Assembly: GCA_019745415.1 (NCBI GenBank)
Contig: JAIETF010000006.1
Span: forward strand, 1 to 64,000
Length of the DNA stretch: 64,000 nt
DNA from: Candidatus Obscuribacterales bacterium
GTDB taxonomy: Bacteria > Cyanobacteriota > Vampirovibrionia > Obscuribacterales > Obscuribacteraceae
Direction of reading: 5' to 3'
Made by a program: the position numbers and the translations under genes. Under the pieces are notes generated by a model. It was not told the DNA's origin and searched no databases. It worked only from the letters and a program-made list of their open reading frames with translations. Shown here in pieces: positions 60,450 through 64,000 of the stretch. Every line of letters starts with the position of its first letter. The stretch's first letter is position 1.

Positions 60450-63101
60450 TTGTCGACTGCCAAAACTTCTTCTAGATTTACTTATAGGAAACTCGACAAC
60501 AGCAAAAGTACTCGTTATAACTCTACGGTGAAGCTAAAATACAAAGATATTATCGAAGAGCGAGAAAAATCAGAGAGCTTGCCAAACCAAGAAGTCTGCA
60601 AAAATTGCCACCTGCCCTTTCTCTCTCAAGAAAGACGGGGCTCGCTGACTTCTTTCGTTTTTATCGATATGCACTGTCAGTGCCACCTTACCGAAAACAC
60701 CGCCGCGGCTAATGCCCGCAAAGCCAACCAAGCCAAAGTAAATTCTCAGTCTTGCGCCAATTGCGGCAAAGTCATCGCTAAAGCCAAGCGTGCCGGTAGT
60801 CTCACCAGTATGCTCTTAGTAGACCTGCGCTGCAGTTGTGCCAATCCTAAACCCAAGACTCCGCGCTTCGATATGCATACCCGCTTTAGACCGCCCGCGT
60901 CGCTTACCAAGCGCCGTCGAGAAAACGCCACGCGCATGCGCACCCGCGGCGCTACTCTTACTAAAGCCGACGCCGCCATCGTCCAACTCAAACCCGGCGA
61001 CCGCATCGGCGGTGACTTTGTTCTCATCGAACAAGCCGGTCAAGGCGGCATGGGTCTCGTCTACCGCGCTAGGCACGAAAGACTGGCTCGCACAGTCGCC
61101 CTCAAGTTTCTGTTACCGTCTATGGTGTCACCAGAAAGTTGGTCTCAGTTCAAGCAAGAGGCTAAGCTCAACAGCATTCTCAGCCACCCGACCATCTGTC
61201 AAATCTATGACCTCGGTCTGCACCAGGGTGTCTTGCCTTTCTATGCCATGGACTATGTTGACGGTCTCACCCTTGAAGACATCATCTTGCAAGTCGGCTC
61301 TCTGAGTATCGGCGCCACCCTGGAGGTCTTTATCAAAGCCGCCGAAGGTCTTAGCTATGCCCACCGCAAAGGTATTGTGCACAAAGACATCAAACCAGCC
61401 AATATCATGGTCGAAAAAACTGATGACGGCGATATCTTAGTCAAAATTCTCGACTTCGGCATTTCTCAACTAAACGACAAAGGCAGCAAGCAAGAAAAGC
61501 AAGACCGAGTTGTCGGTAGCGCCCCCTATATGAGCCCCGAACAGATAAGGGGCGAACCTCTTGATGCTAGATCAGACATCTATAGCCTAGGCTGCTCTAT
61601 TTTTGAAACGCTCTGTGGTGAGCCGCCTTTTGTCGCCGACGATTACGACGATAACGTGGTCATGCACCTAGAAGATGACACACCCTTGCTTAGAGATCGC
61701 ACCGACGTCGATATGCCCATCGAAATTGAAGCGGTTATTCAAAAGTGTATGCACAAAGAAGCAGACCGCCGCTATCAAAACGCCAGCGAATTGATTATTG
61801 ATCTGAAGCGCATCATAGAAGATAAACCACTGCAACATGCCCTAAATGAACAAAGCTTTTTAGAAGAGCAGAGCGAAAGCCAGACAAGCACTATACGCCC
61901 CGCAACTCTCATCATCACAGGGGCGATTACAGCTATTTCTTTCGCACTCCTTTTCGTTTACTTCTTTAGGAGCCCAGCGATAATTAACGTTAGAGAACCT
62001 CATTATCAGGCGTCTGCCGCTACTAATACACCATTTGATTCAACAGAGCAAGATTATCAGATTGCAGAAACAAATAAGCTTCCTTCTGCTAAGTATTACA
62101 AAGCATTTGAACTCCCTAGCACGATAGATAAAAAAGGAAAACGATTCAGGAACTTTTCATTTCCACCACTGAAAGGAAAAGAAGTGCCCTTTGCCTTGGT
62201 CACTTTCGATCGTAGCCTCGATTTCCACGAGGTTTTTGAAGAATACAATCGCTTTCTAAGCTCGGGTAAAGTCAACCTCTGCTTGTCCAGCACTTATAAT
62301 CAAAATGCAGTGAGTCCAAACCAAATCAACGTAGACAAAGAAGGCAGAATCACCATACACGGTGGCTTCGGCGACGTCTCCTTTGACAGAAATCGCTTAG
62401 TAACTTTATTGCCCTTAGATCCGGTTATTGGCAATGAAGTGCTCTTTCTTGGCTTCGGACCGGAGAGCATAGATGCGCTCAGTCTCAATAGCCTCAGCAA
62501 ATCCCCCCAAAGATTATTTAACGTAATTCCCACTGTATTCCAAAAAATTCAAGGCATAACTCTCTCCGGCAACTACCAACTTATTGCTTGCAGCAAAAAC
62601 ATCACCGACTACAAACCAGAAGTAGTCTTGCTAAATAATTGCAATTTCGACGAATTACAAGTAGAACCGTTTGCCATTTTCAAACTTAGAACCTTAATCA
62701 TAGACAAATGCCGAGGCAGTCTAAGCAAGCTTCTCAACAGCTCCTCCTCTTCTAGATCACCAGAATCTCTAAGATTATTCTCCTCCTCGATTTCAGCAAA
62801 AGATCTAAAACTAATCAGCGACCTACCGAGACTGCAAAACCTAGAACTAGTAGACTGCAATCTTGGTTCCTATAACAATATTCCAGATATCTTGATCCAC
62901 AAGACAATACGAAAATTTCATTGGCAGACACCTACAGTGTTTTTTCCGCCCGGCAGTCTTACAAAATCGGGACCACTACCTTCACTTCAAACACTACATC
63001 TAACTTTTCAGCACCCACTAAAAAGCGAACAACTGGCCGAAATAGACAAACTCAAGAAACTCAATCCTGAACTGACAGTCGTTTTAGAGCGCCAATTCTA
63101 A
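60450..63101 (+). CDS. Ser/Thr kinase with duplicated N-terminal Cys module and C-terminal repeat domain
   Basis: An 883-residue protein. Residues 50-78 and 102-130 are two copies of the same module, C-x2-C-x22-C-x-C (C50, C53, C76, C78; C102, C105, C128, C130), each with an internal GSLTS and a conserved Asp; probable zinc ribbons. The kinase domain (about 188-450) has glycine loop GQGGMGLVY, K219, a changed catalytic motif HKD in place of HRD (GIVHKDIKPAN), ILDFGIS and GSAPYMSPEQ. One TM helix follows (about 487-507). The external C-terminal 370 residues include LRR-like segments (LRTLIIDKCRG; LQNLELVDCNLG). The TTG start has no clear ribosome site. The 3' part looks richer in AT. Confidence 0.85.
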   Translation: MSTAKTSSRFTYRKLDNSKSTRYNSTVKLKYKDIIEEREKSESLPNQEVCKNCHLPFLSQERRGSLTSFVFIDMHCQCHLTENTAAANARKANQAKVNSQSCANCGKVIAKAKRAGSLTSMLLVDLRCSCANPKPKTPRFDMHTRFRPPASLTKRRRENATRMRTRGATLTKADAAIVQLKPGDRIGGDFVLIEQAGQGGMGLVYRARHERLARTVALKFLLPSMVSPESWSQFKQEAKLNSILSHPTICQIYDLGLHQGVLPFYAMDYVDGLTLEDIILQVGSLSIGATLEVFIKAAEGLSYAHRKGIVHKDIKPANIMVEKTDDGDILVKILDFGISQLNDKGSKQEKQDRVVGSAPYMSPEQIRGEPLDARSDIYSLGCSIFETLCGEPPFVADDYDDNVVMHLEDDTPLLRDRTDVDMPIEIEAVIQKCMHKEADRRYQNASELIIDLKRIIEDKPLQHALNEQSFLEEQSESQTSTIRPATLIITGAITAISFALLFVYFFRSPAIINVREPHYQASAATNTPFDSTEQDYQIAETNKLPSAKYYKAFELPSTIDKKGKRFRNFSFPPLKGKEVPFALVTFDRSLDFHEVFEEYNRFLSSGKVNLCLSSTYNQNAVSPNQINVDKEGRITIHGGFGDVSFDRNRLVTLLPLDPVIGNEVLFLGFGPESIDALSLNSLSKSPQRLFNVIPTVFQKIQGITLSGNYQLIACSKNITDYKPEVVLLNNCNFDELQVEPFAIFKLRTLIIDKCRGSLSKLLNSSSSSRSPESLRLFSSSISAKDLKLISDLPRLQNLELVDCNLGSYNNIPDILIHKTIRKFHWQTPTVFFPPGSLTKSGPLPSLQTLHLTFQHPLKSEQLAEIDKLKKLNPELTVVLERQF

Positions 63102-63754
63102 ACAACAAAGCTTTCCACTTTATCAGCGCCGCCTTCTAACTTAAGCCAATGGGCAAATTGAGCAACTGCACGCTCAGTCACTGACCGCCAATGCGCATCA
63201 GCCGGCGAATAAATGACGCCTACCACACTGGTAGTCTTCTCTTTAATCTTGCCTTCCATCGAATCTTTCACCGGATTACCCAGAGGCTGATCTTTCTCGC
63301 CACTGCAAGCACAAACAAGACCGGCAAGGTCGATATCTTGACCAGAAGCATTAAAGACATAACGCTCACCGGGGCGCCCATAGCGAATCTTTAGGGTGCC
63401 ACCGATGGCGGAAGCATCAAGAAGACTGATAGGCAAACCAGTCTCCAGCGAAATCAAATTGTTGATATCAACCAAGTTATTGATGAAAGGGAAACGTCCC
63501 TCTCTAGCGGCTTGCGCCAAGTATTCGCTGGCGGGCTTATTGCGACCACTCGGCTTAAAGCCGCCGGTCTTAAGAAGATTGCGCACGGCATCTTTAGTCT
63601 CTGCGGCAAACTCAGTTTGTGCCTTGTCGGCGACAAGGGCATCCAGTGCCGCCTTCAAATCCTGTCCTGTTTCCTTAACCTTTACAGACTCGGCGTATAC
63701 AACACCGCTCAAGACACCATTTGCTGCTATCTCGTTCACCACATTCAATATCAT
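63098..63754 (-). CDS. Stand-alone B3/B4 tRNA-binding-domain protein
   Basis: A 218-residue protein matching the B3/B4 fold of PheT, here without other synthetase domains. Recognisable: FPFINNLVDINNLISLETG, PISLLDASAIGGTLKIRYG, GERYVFNASGQ and GNPVKDSMEGKIKEKTTS. In PheT this domain edits mischarged tRNA-Phe; stand-alone versions exist in several phyla with no settled role. The ATG immediately abuts the stop of the upstream TPR gene (TAAATG), implying coupled translation. It overlaps the end of the kinase at 60450 by 4 bp in convergent orientation. Confidence 0.85.
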   Translation of the reverse strand: MILNVVNEIAANGVLSGVVYAESVKVKETGQDLKAALDALVADKAQTEFAAETKDAVRNLLKTGGFKPSGRNKPASEYLAQAAREGRFPFINNLVDINNLISLETGLPISLLDASAIGGTLKIRYGRPGERYVFNASGQDIDLAGLVCACSGEKDQPLGNPVKDSMEGKIKEKTTSVVGVIYSPADAHWRSVTERAVAQFAHWLKLEGGADKVESFVV

Positions 63755-64000
63755 TTATCGCAGCGCCACTCCCAAACTGTTGTGTTTTTTTCTATACAAA
63801 GCCAAGGCTTCATCGTTCCCTAAAATCATTGCCAGCGAAAGATACTTTTCAGCCTCAGCAGCTTTCTTCTCTTCGGTCGCCAACTCATAGAACAGTAAGG
63901 CCTGGTCACCATCAATCTGAGAATGCCGCAAAAGTGCTTCCAATGCCTTTCTTGCCGAGGTATTATCATGACAGCTCCAGGCTACAGTGGCAAGTGTATC
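63755..64000 (-). CDS. TPR-like repeat protein, partial (C-terminal end only)
   Basis: The frame is open to the window edge, so the N-terminus lies outside. The visible 81 residues (from DTLATVAWSCHD) align with the C-terminus of the TPR protein at 58461: LEALLRHSQIDGDQALLFYE against LETLLRHSQIEGDQAFMLYQ, and KYLSLAMILGNDEAL against KYLRLARILGDERAV. The stop is immediately followed by the ATG of the B3/B4 protein, so the two are coupled. Probably another membrane-anchored repeat protein. Confidence 0.8.
   Translation of the reverse strand, partial: DTLATVAWSCHDNTSARKALEALLRHSQIDGDQALLFYELATEEKKAAEAEKYLSLAMILGNDEALALYRKKHNSLGVALR

Overview
The window reads as a chromosomal segment of a bacterium with moderate GC and dense, mostly divergent or convergent short operons. 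Several traits point to the non-photosynthetic sister lineage of Cyanobacteria (Melainabacteria/Vampirovibrionia, Obscuribacter-like): a yggS-sepF cell-division pair, separate accD-accA, four PknB-type Ser/Thr kinases with zinc-ribbon, TPR or repeat appendages, TadE/TadG-like pseudopilin genes, a bacterial PC4 protein, frequent TTG/GTG starts and no photosynthesis genes. The lineage is inferred from gene content; no rRNA or tRNA gene is visible to confirm it. I see no IS element, prophage or CRISPR array.

Layout. 0.2-3.3 kb: a drug-type MFS exporter and a zinc-ribbon kinase. 3.4-8.1 kb: fatty-acid synthesis (accD-accA), rsmE, then yggS-sepF. 8.1-11.2 kb: stacked hairpins and a perfect palindrome before an orphan AbiEi/DUF6088-like protein, an M23 peptidase, a PC4-like ssDNA-binding protein and a long leader before obg. 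11.2-17.5 kb: obg, a 43-residue basic protein with a repeated gene end, a Nudix hydrolase and pheS-pheT. 17.7-21.1 kb: a large membrane-anchored Roadblock/LC7 protein and a peroxiredoxin. 21.1-30.1 kb: a DsbD-like reductase and a GH1 glycosidase, then two tandem GT-C membrane proteins and an AI-2E family transporter. 30.1-39.4 kb: pyrD, a kinase-TPR receptor, a probable lipoprotein, and a TetR-regulated RND efflux operon.

39.5-48.3 kb: a DUF900 hydrolase, a rhomboid protease, tandem membrane-anchored endonuclease/exonuclease/phosphatase proteins and a four-gene TadE/TadG-like operon. 48.4-57.2 kb: a DUF1111 di-haem protein, GT2, GT87 and another GT-C glycosyltransferase, a leucine-rich-repeat protein and a Cys-Pro-rich beta-helix protein. 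57.3-64 kb: two further kinases with TPR and repeat proteins and a stand-alone B3/B4-domain protein. The last TPR gene runs off the window.

How it fits together: housekeeping genes are interspersed with cell-envelope functions (several polyprenyl-phosphate-sugar glycosyltransferases, efflux, disulfide handling, surface pseudopilins) and an expanded Ser/Thr kinase signalling set. The best candidates for undescribed biology are the Roadblock/LC7 membrane protein with four internal acidic repeats, a duplicated Cys module (CxxC-x22-CxC) at the head of one kinase, the CPPVDS-repeat beta-helix protein, the 43-residue basic protein, and a recurring pattern of short tandem duplications that span stop codons.
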